A stretch of 64,000 nt of DNA, taken from the NCBI RefSeq assembly GCF_003600645.1, contig NZ_CP032482.1, forward strand, positions 3,658,001-3,722,000, written 5' to 3'. The DNA comes from Yersinia rochesterensis (lineage in GTDB: Bacteria > Pseudomonadota > Gammaproteobacteria > Enterobacterales > Enterobacteriaceae). The notes beneath the pieces are model-generated. The model saw only the letters and a list, made by a program, of their open reading frames with translations, ran no database searches and was not told the origin of the DNA. Both the position numbers and the translations under genes were made by a program. Shown in pieces: positions 1 through 8,551 of this stretch (position 1 is the first letter of the stretch; the number at the start of each line of letters is the position of its first letter).

Positions 1-208
1 CAATCGCCTCGCTGTCCAGCACTTCAACCACTTGCGTCACCGGAATATGCTCCTGTGAACCAAACAAGGCGGTATAGCCCTGCGAGCTGCGCCAAAGGCT
101 GAAAATAATCGCACCGGTGACCAAAATAGCCACCGCGCCCATGAGAATACTTTTTTGATTTTTACCCAACCTGATGGCGGGCAATTGTTGCTTAATTTTA
201 TCTAACAC
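1..208 (-). CDS. fliF: Flagellar MS-ring protein FliF, Flag-2 type (3' part cut off by window edge)
   Basis: Only the N-terminal ~69 residues are in the window; the gene runs off the left edge. The first ~20 residues are basic and polar (VLDKIKQQLPAIRLGKNQKS) and are followed by a hydrophobic helix (about residues 21-37), then an extracytoplasmic stretch containing YTALFGSQE. This matches the start of FliF, which forms the inner-membrane MS ring of the basal body. The start is taken as GTG at 208 because an in-frame TAG lies four codons upstream. The gene begins 10 bases after fliE stops, so lafK-fliE-fliF probably form one transcript. In E. coli Flag-2 nomenclature this would be lfiF. Confidence 0.8.
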   Translation of the reverse strand, partial: MLDKIKQQLPAIRLGKNQKSILMGAVAILVTGAIIFSLWRSSQGYTALFGSQEHIPVTQVVEVLDSEAI

Positions 209-217
209 CGATTTACC

Positions 218-598
218 CTACAGCGCAGTATTCATGACTTCGTCGAGTGCAGTGGTAAGCTTATTACGCACCTGCACCATCGCTGAGAAAGCCACACTGG
301 CTTTCTGACTTGCTAGCATCGTGCCGGTTAAATCATCACTGACGCCCATATCCATTGCGGTCTGTTTATCGCTTGCCACATGTTGTAAGTTATCCACGCT
401 ATTAATCGCGCCTTTAAGCACCCGGGAAAATGAAGGGGAATTCACCTCGTTAACCTGAGCGAACAAACTACTGCCCGCGGGTTGTGGTAATGCAGTGCCA
501 AACTCAACACTATTGCTGGCTATAGCCGCCATCTGTTGCATTTCCGCTATCATCGGCAATTGCATATTTGGCATAGTGATAGCTCCAACTTTATCCAT
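218..598 (-). CDS. fliE: Flagellar hook-basal body protein FliE, Flag-2 type
   Basis: Small rod/MS-ring adaptor of about 126 residues that links FliF to the proximal rod. The C-terminal half carries the family pattern (SFSRVLKGAINSVDNLQ, then a K..A..M.....DDLTGTMLASQKASVAF stretch and an amphipathic helix ending NKLTTALDEVMN). The reading frame is open from a GTG at 622, but ATG at 598 is preferred: it is preceded at correct spacing by AGAGGAAG and lies just after the lafK stop codon at 610. It sits between lafK and fliF, as in Flag-2 loci (lfiE). A methionine-rich N-terminus (MPNMQLPMIAEMQQM) is typical of FliE. Confidence 0.85.
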   Translation of the reverse strand: MDKVGAITMPNMQLPMIAEMQQMAAIASNSVEFGTALPQPAGSSLFAQVNEVNSPSFSRVLKGAINSVDNLQHVASDKQTAMDMGVSDDLTGTMLASQKASVAFSAMVQVRNKLTTALDEVMNTAL

Positions 599-609
599 CG
601 TTCTTCCTC

Positions 610-1668
610 TTATGAGTAACACTCAATATCGATACCGTCTTCGCGCATATTGGCCAACCGATAGCGCAAGGCGCGCGGTGTAATACCTAAAAATGCGGCC
701 GTTTTAGATTTATTTCCCTGGTGTCTTTGCAATAAATCCGCGATATATTGGTATTGAGCCAAACGTCCGCGTAATTTAATGTTACTTTCGCCATGATTGG
801 ATTGAATATTTTCAGTAGAGAATACCGGCTTATTTTCTGCCAATTTATCTCCCGCCAATTGTCCCTCTGATACGGACAGATTTCTTGTTGCAGGCAGACC
901 TAAGTGTGAAATGTCGATTAATCCATCATTGCTCATAATAATTCCGCGTTGGATAACATTCTCCAACTCGCGAACATTACCTGGCCAGTAATACGTCTTT
1001 AACTCATACTGAGCTTGTGGGGTAATATTGATTTTCACATCTAGAAAATTACGATATTTATTAAAAAATGCACTTACCAACGGCATAATATCTTCAGGTC
1101 TTTCGCGCAGCGGTGAGATATGAATAGGTACTACTGATAAACGGTAATAGAGATCTTGACGAAAGCGTCCTTCTGCAATCTCAACACTCAAATCTTTATT
1201 GGTAGAGGCAATAATACGAATATCTAGCGGAATACGTTTATGGCTACCTAAACGCTCAACTTCCTGTTCTTGCAACACGCGCAATAACTTAACTTGCAAG
1301 GCTAATGGCATGTCGCCAATTTCATCCAATAATAAAGTACCGCCATTGGCTTGTTCAAATTTACCGGCAACACTGGCAACAGCCCCAGTAAATGCACCTT
1401 TTTCATAACCGAATAATATAGCTTCCAGCATACTCTCGGGGATAGCGGCACAATTTACTGCAACATAGGGCGCGTTCTCACCCATCGCTTTATGATGGAT
1501 ATATTTTGCCACACACTCTTTACCTGTTCCGGTCTCTCCAGTGATTAATACTGGCACATTGAATTCTGCCACCCGACGTGCAAGAGAGAATACGCTCACA
1601 CTGGAGGGGGCATTAGCAACAAAACCATGTTCATTTTTAGATAACACATCCATAGCCATATTCATCAT
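610..1668 (-). CDS. lafK: Sigma-54-dependent flagellar regulator LafK
   Basis: An AAA+ enhancer-binding activator of sigma-54 RNA polymerase. Visible motifs are Walker A GETGTGKE, the sigma-54 contact loop GAFTGA, Walker B-type [11 protein letters not shown], the arginine-finger region FRQDLYYRL and sensor motif [10 protein letters not shown]-terminal Fis-type helix-turn-helix follows ([20 protein letters not shown]). There is almost nothing before the AAA+ domain, so no receiver domain is present. The frame extends to a TTG at 1752, but ATG-ATG at 1668 is the better start. In lateral/Flag-2 systems LafK drives the early flagellar genes. It lies divergent from the fliM operon and directly upstream of fliE. 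Confidence 0.85.
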   Translation of the reverse strand: MMNMAMDVLSKNEHGFVANAPSSVSVFSLARRVAEFNVPVLITGETGTGKECVAKYIHHKAMGENAPYVAVNCAAIPESMLEAILFGYEKGAFTGAVASVAGKFEQANGGTLLLDEIGDMPLALQVKLLRVLQEQEVERLGSHKRIPLDIRIIASTNKDLSVEIAEGRFRQDLYYRLSVVPIHISPLRERPEDIMPLVSAFFNKYRNFLDVKINITPQAQYELKTYYWPGNVRELENVIQRGIIMSNDGLIDISHLGLPATRNLSVSEGQLAGDKLAENKPVFSTENIQSNHGESNIKLRGRLAQYQYIADLLQRHQGNKSKTAAFLGITPRALRYRLANMREDGIDIECYS

Positions 1669-2078
1669 AATGTATCCACTCTCCAGCAAAGCCAACAAAT
1701 CACATTCAACAGTTAATAACACGACACATAAAAAGGCATTATTAAATCTCAAGAAAATAAAATATTAGATCCTTTCATTGTTATTCAATCATTAGAAGTC
1801 CAGACAAAAATCCTGCTGGGTAATGACTATATATTTACTATTGAAAATAAAGGAATTAAATAAAAATTAAAAAAATTAAACCTTTAAAATCATTGTGTTA
1901 CTGAAAAACAATTAATTCAAAAATAAAAAAGAAATAAATTAATAAAGAAATTACTATTGTATTGATTTTCAATAGAAGGTTTAATTAACATCCTAACGAA
2001 AACATAAGTAACTCACTCATCCCTATAACCACTGACGAGATCGTGAGAAATTATTCGGACTATGATTTTGGATAAAGC
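1669..2078. other. AT-rich divergent intergenic region between lafK and fliM
   Basis: About 410 bases rich in A/T runs with no convincing gene. It must hold the divergent promoters for lafK-fliE-fliF and for fliM-flhA. I looked for a sigma-54 -24/-12 element (GG and GC doublets ten bases apart) and did not find one I would defend. The fliM start at 2079 has only a weak ribosome-binding sequence (GGATAAAGC). Confidence 0.5.
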
Positions 2079-2954
2079 ATGAAGCCAAATAAAGCTAAAG
2101 CGAGAGTTCACAACAGGGACTCGCTACCGGAAATAATGACTCTGGACATTAATAAACTTGGGCGTCCTTATCATAAAATACCCAAAATCGTGGGTGGCTA
2201 CTTTGCGGTAATTGAAAAGCAAATCAGCCTCTATTTTTTAAGAAAATATCGAATCAATATCACGTTAAAGGATATTAAGTTCAAAACAGATTGTCATTAC
2301 AAGAATGCTCAAACACTCAGTAGCCAGATAGGGAATATTGCCTTTGATATCGACCGCACTCTACTGCTTAATATTCTTAATGACTACTATGGTTTAACTA
2401 AAGAAAAGAACATAGTTTCCATTGTGGATAACACACCGAAAACCCAGACAGAAGATAGACTAAAAAACAAACTAAGCATAGAAATAGCTGATTTGATTCT
2501 TAATCAGCCAGTATTCGGTGAGCCATTGGTGATCAAAAACAATAATTCCACACCTATTGTTAATTGGTCCTATCATATGGATTTTTTGTTAAAGGATTAT
2601 GAGAATATCGGTTTTACACTACTTATTGACACCCCTCATGTCGACAGGCTGCTTAATACATTACACACCGGAATCAAAGAAGAAAAGAAAACTCAGACAT
2701 TGTCATCAACACAATTTAATCAATTGGTAAGCCAATTACCTATTCAGCTTACCAGCCAGTTAAGCTGTAGTGAACTCACATTATTTGACCTAATGGCAAT
2801 AAAAGAGGGCGATATTATCCCTGCTTCTCTACCTGAAAGGTTCCCAGTATTTATTGGCAAGAAACCCTTATTTAGTGCTGTGGTTACTGAGAGTCGCGGC
2901 AAACTATTTTTATCTGAATTTAATGAAAAAACTAATGAGATGAACCATGACTGA
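2079..2954 (+). CDS. fliM: Flagellar switch protein FliM, divergent Flag-2 type
   Basis: First gene of the export/switch operon, 291 residues, shorter than the usual ~330 of FliM. I recognise it mainly by position (before fliN) and by the CheC-like middle region (residues ~35-100, containing a GNIAFDIDRTLLLNILNDYYG-type stretch) and a C-terminal SpoA-like segment (LTLFDLMAIKEGDIIPASLPE). FliM is part of the C-ring rotor. The N-terminal LSQxEIDALL peptide that binds phosphorylated CheY in ordinary FliM is not visible; the protein begins with a basic segment instead. It overlaps fliN by 8 bases. Confidence in the name is good because of context; the sequence itself is divergent. Confidence 0.75.
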   Translation: MKPNKAKARVHNRDSLPEIMTLDINKLGRPYHKIPKIVGGYFAVIEKQISLYFLRKYRINITLKDIKFKTDCHYKNAQTLSSQIGNIAFDIDRTLLLNILNDYYGLTKEKNIVSIVDNTPKTQTEDRLKNKLSIEIADLILNQPVFGEPLVIKNNNSTPIVNWSYHMDFLLKDYENIGFTLLIDTPHVDRLLNTLHTGIKEEKKTQTLSSTQFNQLVSQLPIQLTSQLSCSELTLFDLMAIKEGDIIPASLPERFPVFIGKKPLFSAVVTESRGKLFLSEFNEKTNEMNHD

Positions 2955-3336
2955 CCAATTAATTGAACTCGACAATGATCTGGATTTTAATTTCTCAACA
3001 CCAGAGAATGAGGCTAGCGTACCACTTTCTGCCCCTACGGCTACAGTGCCCGCCGTGGATAACAGCCAGTATGAACAGCAACGCAAAATATCGCTGTTCA
3101 GCCGTATTCCTGTCACATTAACACTGGAAGTCGCCTCGGTGGATATTCCACTTTCTGAATTGATGTCAGTGAATAATGATTCAGTTATTGAGTTGGATAA
3201 ACTGGCCGGCGAGCCACTAGATATTAAAATCAATGGCATCATGTTCGGTCAGGCTGAAGTCGTGGTGGTCAATGAGAAATATGGCCTGCGTATTATCAGC
3301 TTCAATAGCCAAAGCCTGGGTGAACTCGCTTTATGA
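2947..3336 (+). CDS. fliN: Flagellar motor switch protein FliN, Flag-2 type
   Basis: 129 residues with an acidic, low-complexity N-terminus (residues 1-45) and a single C-terminal SpoA domain (about residues 50-125). The SpoA domain shows the family pattern: a P-V-x-L-x-L-E-V strand, then VIELDKLAGEPLDIKING and a G-E/Q-V-V-V-x-x-x-x-G-L-R-I strand. FliN forms the lower C-ring with FliM and docks the export ATPase complex. It overlaps both neighbours (8 bases with fliM, ATGA with fliP), which points to translational coupling. Confidence 0.88.
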   Translation: MTDQLIELDNDLDFNFSTPENEASVPLSAPTATVPAVDNSQYEQQRKISLFSRIPVTLTLEVASVDIPLSELMSVNNDSVIELDKLAGEPLDIKINGIMFGQAEVVVVNEKYGLRIISFNSQSLGELAL

Positions 3337-4103
3337 CCTTGAGCCGCCTGCCAACTATGACAGCTAAAATCATCAGCAGTGGCCTGGTTATTAGCGGATT
3401 ATTGTATTCCCCTCTTCTCCTCGCGCAGGAGGGGGGGATAACCCTGTTTAGCACGGCACAAACTGCTGCCGGTCAGGATTACAACGTCAAGATTGAAACC
3501 CTGATTCTGATGACGCTGCTTGGCCTATTACCCATCATGATGCTGATGATGACCTGCTTTACCCGCTTTATTATCGTGCTGGCAATATTACGCCAGGCGC
3601 TGGGATTGCAGCAAAGCCCCCCCAATAAAGTGCTGACCGGTATTGCGCTAGCGCTAACCTTGCTGGTGATGCGCCCGGTATGGACTAAAGTCCATCAAGA
3701 CGCCGTCATTCCCTTTCAGAATGATGAAATCACCTTACCGCAAGCGCTGGCCCGTGCGGAAATCCCCCTCAAGAATTATATGCTGGCACAAACCAGCAGT
3801 AAGTCGCTGGATCAGATGATGGATATTGCTCAGGTCAGTGGCGAGCCGCAACAGCAAGATCTTACCGTCGTGACTCCCGCTTATCTGCTGAGTGAATTGA
3901 AAACTGCTTTCCAGATTGGCTTTATGATTTACATACCTTTTCTGGTCATCGACCTGATTGTCGCCAGTATTTTGATGGCGATGGGGATGATGATGCTGTC
4001 ACCGCTCATCGTTTCGCTACCCTTTAAATTAATGCTGTTTGTGTTGTGCGATGGCTGGACATTAATTGTCGGGACGCTGACTGCCAGCGTGCAGGGGTTA
4101 TAG
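3333..4103 (+). CDS. fliP: Flagellar export gate protein FliP
   Basis: 256 residues, family-normal length. An N-terminal signal peptide (hydrophobic residues ~13-30, ending LLAQ) precedes the mature protein. The conserved TM segments follow: LMTLLGLLPIMMLMMTCFTRFIIVL, then a P-NKVLTGIALALTLLVM region, and near the C-terminus PFLVIDLIVASILMAMGMMM with LSP. FliP forms most of the FliPQR channel at the heart of the flagellar type III export gate. ATGA overlap with fliN and a 1-base gap to fliQ. Confidence 0.95.
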   Translation: MTLSRLPTMTAKIISSGLVISGLLYSPLLLAQEGGITLFSTAQTAAGQDYNVKIETLILMTLLGLLPIMMLMMTCFTRFIIVLAILRQALGLQQSPPNKVLTGIALALTLLVMRPVWTKVHQDAVIPFQNDEITLPQALARAEIPLKNYMLAQTSSKSLDQMMDIAQVSGEPQQQDLTVVTPAYLLSELKTAFQIGFMIYIPFLVIDLIVASILMAMGMMMLSPLIVSLPFKLMLFVLCDGWTLIVGTLTASVQGL

Positions 4104-4104
4104 C

Positions 4105-4377
4105 ATGATGACCACTGATATTGCAGGAGATATTATTGCCGCAGGATTGCATCTGGTATTGATCATTTCGGTGGTTGCCATTATTCCCAGCTTATTAACC
4201 GGGCTATTGGTCAGTATCTTTCAAGCCACTACACAGATTAATGAGCAAACCCTCAGTTTCCTACCGCGCTTGGTGATGACCATGCTGGTATTGATCTTTG
4301 CCGGTAAATGGATGATGACCAAACTGAGTGACTTCACCATTGCTATTTTCCAGCAAGCCGCACAGTTGGTTGGGTAA
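4105..4377 (+). CDS. fliQ: Flagellar export gate protein FliQ
   Basis: 90 residues with two transmembrane helices (about 15-38 and 52-74). The family signature is clear: P-S-L-L-T-G-L-L-V-S-I-F-Q-A-T-T-Q-I-N-E-Q-T-L-S-F-L-P then a second helix. FliQ packs around the FliPR core of the export channel. Starts one base after the fliP stop; six bases before fliR. Confidence 0.95.
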   Translation: MMTTDIAGDIIAAGLHLVLIISVVAIIPSLLTGLLVSIFQATTQINEQTLSFLPRLVMTMLVLIFAGKWMMTKLSDFTIAIFQQAAQLVG

Positions 4378-4383
4378 CAGGCA

Positions 4384-5157
4384 ATGGGAATAGATATTCA
4401 AACACTCACCACGCCGGTATTCGCACTTTGGCTGCCCTTTGTGCGTATTTTAGCATTTTTTCATTTTTGTCCGGTTCTCCAGCATCGCGCTTTTCCCCGT
4501 AAAGCGAAGATTGGCACCTCGCTGCTGCTGGCGGTTTTAATCACCCCCATGCTCAGCCAGCCGGTGATCTTGGGTGAGTTATTATCGATGAATTCATTGC
4601 TGCTGACTGGCGAACAAATCCTGTGGGGCTGGTTATTTGGCTCCATGCTGCAACTGGCTTTTGCCGCCCTACAGGCCGCTGGCCAGATTTTATCAATGAA
4701 TATGGGTTTAGGCATGGCGGTGATGAATGACCCAACCAGTGGTGCTTCAACGACCGTTATTTCACAAATTATTTTTGTCTTTAGCACACTTATCTTTTTT
4801 ACCATGAATGGGCACTTGTTACTGGTCACTATCCTGTATAAAAGTTTTATCAGTTGGCCGATGGGCGAAGCTATCAATGATTTCTCCTTACGATCACTGG
4901 CATTAAGCTTAGGTTGGATCATGTCATCCGCCACACTGCTGGCACTGCCAACCACCTTTATCATGCTGATTGTGCAAGGTTCTTTCGGTTTGTTGAACCG
5001 CATTTCTCCGACCTTGAATCTTTTCTCTCTTGGGTTTCCAATAGGTATGTTGTTCGGCCTGTTGTGCCTACTGCTACTGGCCATCAATGTGCCGGATCAT
5101 TATCTCAATTTGACTAACGAGATCCTGACGCAGCTCGAACGGATGAAGGTGTACTGA
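4384..5157 (+). CDS. fliR: Flagellar export gate protein FliR
   Basis: 257 residues and hydrophobic throughout, with about six membrane segments, the usual size for FliR. Recognisable parts are the N-terminal FALWLPFVRILAFFHFCPVL helix, the GLGMAVMNDP segment, and the C-terminal GLLNRISPTLNLFSLGFPIG motif found in FliR/SctT proteins. It completes the FliPQR gate. The stop codon overlaps the flhB start (TGATG). A long open frame on the opposite strand at 4461-5087 is a shadow of this gene. Confidence 0.94.
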   Translation: MGIDIQTLTTPVFALWLPFVRILAFFHFCPVLQHRAFPRKAKIGTSLLLAVLITPMLSQPVILGELLSMNSLLLTGEQILWGWLFGSMLQLAFAALQAAGQILSMNMGLGMAVMNDPTSGASTTVISQIIFVFSTLIFFTMNGHLLLVTILYKSFISWPMGEAINDFSLRSLALSLGWIMSSATLLALPTTFIMLIVQGSFGLLNRISPTLNLFSLGFPIGMLFGLLCLLLLAINVPDHYLNLTNEILTQLERMKVY

Positions 5158-6290
5158 TGTCATCCAGCAGCGGAGAGAAAAGTGAAAAACCCACCAGCGG
5201 TAAACTGACCAAAGCGAGAAAGAAAGGGGATATTCCGCGCTCCAAAGATGTCACTATGGCGGCCGGATTAGTGACATCATTAGTCACCCTGACGCTATTT
5301 TTACCCTATTACAAAGAGTTGATTCGTGAGTCATTTTTAGCTGTTGGCCGTACAGCGGGCAGAATAGATGACCCCACAGCACTGGAACAATTACTGCTGA
5401 CCAACCTGTTTATCTTTTTCAAGTTCTTGCTTACGCTAGCCCCGATTCCACTGGTCAGTATATTGGCAACCTTAGTTCCTGGCGGTTGGAATTTCACACC
5501 GGTAAAATTAATCCCTGACTTTAAAAAACTCAGTCCATTGGCAGGAATTAAAAAGATATTTTCCGCCAGTAATGGTACCGAAGTCTTGAAGATGCTCGGT
5601 AAGTGCAGCATCGTGCTTTATACCTTATACCTGATGGTCAATAACTCGCTGGCCGATTTATTGCGTTTACAGGCATTGCCGCTACAGGAAGCGATCACTG
5701 AAGGATTTATTTTATATCACGGAATTTTGGTTTATTTCATCGCCATTATTGTGATTTTTGCCGCGATCGATATTCCACTTAGCAAATATCTTTTCACCAA
5801 GAAAATGAAAATGACTAAGCAGGAGGTGAAATTAGAACACAAAAGTAATGATGGTAATCCAGAAATTAAAAATAGAGTTCGCCAATTACAACGGCAGTTT
5901 GCCATGGGGCAAATTAATAAAACCGTCCCAAATGCTGATGTTATTATTACTAACCCAACACATTTTTCAGTAGCATTAAAATACGCCCCAGAGAAAGCCA
6001 GCGCACCTTATATTATCGCAAAAGGGAAGGATGATATTGCATTATACATTCGGACTGTGGCTAAGAATAATGATATTGAAATTGTTGAATTCCCTCCTTT
6101 AGCTCGTGCTATTTACCATACCACCAAGGTCAATCAACAGGTTCCAGCCCAGTTGTATCGCGCCATCGCTCAGGTATTGACCTATGTAATGCAGGTCAAG
6201 TCTTGGCGATCTGGTCTGGCTAATAAACCGGTATTAAATACTTACCTTGGTATTCCCAAAGAGATGCAGAAATTCCATGATGAAAAATAA
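5157..6290 (+). CDS. flhB: Flagellar export switch protein FlhB
   Basis: 377 residues. The basic N-terminus (EKSEKPTSGKLTKARKKGDIPRSKD) is the FlhB/SctU hallmark. Four membrane helices follow (about residues 30-210), then a cytoplasmic domain with the autocleavage motif NPTH (in VIITNPTHFSVALKY). FlhB controls the change of substrate from rod/hook to filament proteins. The presence of NPTH argues that the export switch is functional. The C-terminal tail extends beyond the cytoplasmic core by ~30 residues. The 3' end overlaps the preferred flhA start by 14 bases. Confidence 0.95.
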   Translation: MSSSSGEKSEKPTSGKLTKARKKGDIPRSKDVTMAAGLVTSLVTLTLFLPYYKELIRESFLAVGRTAGRIDDPTALEQLLLTNLFIFFKFLLTLAPIPLVSILATLVPGGWNFTPVKLIPDFKKLSPLAGIKKIFSASNGTEVLKMLGKCSIVLYTLYLMVNNSLADLLRLQALPLQEAITEGFILYHGILVYFIAIIVIFAAIDIPLSKYLFTKKMKMTKQEVKLEHKSNDGNPEIKNRVRQLQRQFAMGQINKTVPNADVIITNPTHFSVALKYAPEKASAPYIIAKGKDDIALYIRTVAKNNDIEIVEFPPLARAIYHTTKVNQQVPAQLYRAIAQVLTYVMQVKSWRSGLANKPVLNTYLGIPKEMQKFHDEK

Positions 6291-8373
6291 GTTTAGTTAT
6301 CTTGCTCATATAGTAAGAGATATGCATGTTACTGTTCCAATATTAATCCTTTGCATGTTGGCAATGGTCATTTTGCCGCTATCACCTATTGTATTGGATA
6401 TTTTATTTACCTTTAACATTGTGTTATCTGTATTAGTTTTATTGGTCAGCGTAAACAGTAAACGTCCACTTGATTTTGCAATATTTCCGACTGTATTACT
6501 GATTGCCACCTTAATGCGCTTAACATTAAATGTGGCGTCAACACGAGTGGTGTTACTCAATGGTCATGAAGGTGTTGGTGCTGCCGGTAAAGTGATTGAA
6601 GCTTTTGGCCAAGTGGTCATTGGTGGTAACTTTGTTGTTGGTTTCGTGGTGTTTATCATCCTAATGATCATCAACTTTGTCGTCGTGACGAAAGGTGCCG
6701 AGCGAATTTCTGAGGTTTCCGCCCGCTTTACATTAGATGCACTACCGGGCAAGCAGATGGCTATTGATGCCGACCTTAACGCCGGATTAATCAATCAGGA
6801 ACAAGCCCGCCTACGCCGTAAAGAAGTTGCCAGCGAAGCCGACTTCTACGGGGCAATGGATGGCGCATCCAAGTTTGTTCGTGGTGATGCTATCGCCGGT
6901 ATTATGATTCTGGTGATCAATGTGATCGGCGGCATTTGTATCGGAATTTTTAAATACGACCTCAGTGCCAGCCAGTCATTCCAGCAATATGTATTACTGA
7001 CCATTGGTGATGGTTTGGTCGCGCAAATTCCTTCACTGTTATTAGCCACTGCCGCGGCAATTATTGTCACCCGGGTGAGTGATGGCGGTGATATGACTGA
7101 TGAAATTAAAGATCAGTTATTAGCAAAACCGACCATTTTATATGCTGCGGCATTTGTGATGTTCATTCTCGCCATTGTGCCGGGGATGCCCCATCTTGCC
7201 TTTCTCAGCTTCACCGGATTACTCCTGTTCGCCGCTTGGCAGCAAAGTAAAAAAATACAGCAAGCGAATATTGAACCCGATCTTACAACCCTCAACCAAG
7301 CAATTTCAGAAGATAACTCACTCAATATTAATTGGGATAATATACCCGTCGTAGAACCTATCGGCCTGAATCTTGGTTATAAATTAGTGACACTGGTTGA
7401 CGAAGCGAAAGATCGGCCATTAATCCAGCGGCTGCGTGGTGTGCGCCAAATTATCTCGGAAACCTGCGGAATCATATTGCCCGAAGTTAAAGTGCGGGAG
7501 AATTTTCGTTTAAAGCCCTCTCAGTACACTATTAATGTTAATGGCGTCAAAGTCGCGGGCGGTGAAATTTATATTGATAAGCTAATGGCAATTCCAACTA
7601 CGGAACAATACGGGGAAGTCGATGGTGTTTTGTCGATAGATCCCACTTATGGCCTGGCGGTGGTGTGGATAGAGCCACAAAATAAGGCGAATGCCTTAAA
7701 CTTTGGCTATCAAATAGTCGATTGTGCCAGTGTGGTAGCAACTCATGTCAATAAAGTGGCACGGGAACACCTGCCAGTGTTATTTAATTACGACGATATA
7801 ACACAATTACACCAACGGCTGGAGTCATTGTCACCTCGACTAGCGGAAGATTTTGCTGCGGCATTTAATTTTAGTGAGTTATTAAAAGTCTATCGGCAAT
7901 TATTAATCGAAAATGTCTCCCTTAAAGATATTGTGACCATCGCAACCACATTATTAGACAGTGCCAATGTGACGAAAGACTCACTTTTATTGACCTCCGA
8001 TGTGCGGTACGCGTTGCGCACCGGGATCGTCAATAGCATCAATGGCGATGATAAAAACCTGTCGGTTTATACCATTAATAATGCATTGGAGAATATGTTG
8101 CTTGGCTCACTCAATCAGGCACAGCAAGCAGGAAAGATCGTCTTGGATAATTTCCCTGTCGACCCAAATATTCTGACCCAGCTACAACAGAATATGCCTA
8201 TCATTAAAGAACAAATGAAAGCGGAGAATCACCAACCTATTTTATTGGTCACTCCGCAATTACGCCCCTTGATTGCACGCTATGCACGATTATTCTGCAA
8301 TGGGCTTAACGTATTGTCTTATAACGAAATACCTGATGATATGTCATTGAACGTGATTGGGACGTTAGAATAA
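6277..8373 (+). CDS. flhA: Flagellar export protein FlhA
   Basis: About 698 residues. The N-terminal half holds about eight membrane helices with the FHIPEP signature region (RISEVSARFTLDALPGKQMAIDADLNAGLI followed by R-R-K-E). The C-terminal half is the cytoplasmic ring domain that receives export substrates. The frame is open from a TTG at 6247, but the ATG at 6277 gives the family-typical start (MMKNKFSYLA). Last gene of the operon, followed after ~25 bases by a strong terminator. Known Flag-2 loci run lfhAB-lfiRQPNM-lafK-lfiEF; the order here is the same read in reverse. Confidence 0.95.
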   Translation: MMKNKFSYLAHIVRDMHVTVPILILCMLAMVILPLSPIVLDILFTFNIVLSVLVLLVSVNSKRPLDFAIFPTVLLIATLMRLTLNVASTRVVLLNGHEGVGAAGKVIEAFGQVVIGGNFVVGFVVFIILMIINFVVVTKGAERISEVSARFTLDALPGKQMAIDADLNAGLINQEQARLRRKEVASEADFYGAMDGASKFVRGDAIAGIMILVINVIGGICIGIFKYDLSASQSFQQYVLLTIGDGLVAQIPSLLLATAAAIIVTRVSDGGDMTDEIKDQLLAKPTILYAAAFVMFILAIVPGMPHLAFLSFTGLLLFAAWQQSKKIQQANIEPDLTTLNQAISEDNSLNINWDNIPVVEPIGLNLGYKLVTLVDEAKDRPLIQRLRGVRQIISETCGIILPEVKVRENFRLKPSQYTINVNGVKVAGGEIYIDKLMAIPTTEQYGEVDGVLSIDPTYGLAVVWIEPQNKANALNFGYQIVDCASVVATHVNKVAREHLPVLFNYDDITQLHQRLESLSPRLAEDFAAAFNFSELLKVYRQLLIENVSLKDIVTIATTLLDSANVTKDSLLLTSDVRYALRTGIVNSINGDDKNLSVYTINNALENMLLGSLNQAQQAGKIVLDNFPVDPNILTQLQQNMPIIKEQMKAENHQPILLVTPQLRPLIARYARLFCNGLNVLSYNEIPDDMSLNVIGTLE

Positions 8374-8395
8374 AAATATTGTTAATTATCATTAT

Positions 8396-8446
8396 AAAAA
8401 TGGCCAGGGTGTCGACACTCATTGCTCGACACCCTGGCCATTTTTT
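8396..8446. terminator. Strong (likely bidirectional) terminator after flhA
   Basis: A perfect 15-bp stem (TGGCCAGGGTGTCGA at 8401-8415 pairing with 8426-8440) with a 10-base loop. It is extended by AAAAA on the left and TTTTTT on the right, so it can end transcription from both sides. It separates the flagellar operon from the leftward gene at 8552. Confidence 0.92.
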
Positions 8447-8551
8447 ATATACTTAAAATTCCTGTCGCGAATCATAGGCCCTGACTCAATTAATTGAGTC
8501 GGAATAAGAGCACCCCGCCCGCTCTTCGGCGACCTTCACCAGCAAGATATA

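Noticed and set aside
4461..5087. Long open frame (208 codons) on the minus strand inside fliR
   Set aside because: fliR on the + strand has clear family motifs and operon spacing; the reverse frame has no recognisable protein and no ribosome-binding site. It is a shadow caused by codon bias.
1..8373. Virulence-type (injectisome) type III secretion locus
   Set aside because: fliE, fliF, fliM/fliN and LafK neighbours and FlhA/FlhB of flagellar type mark it as a flagellar locus.
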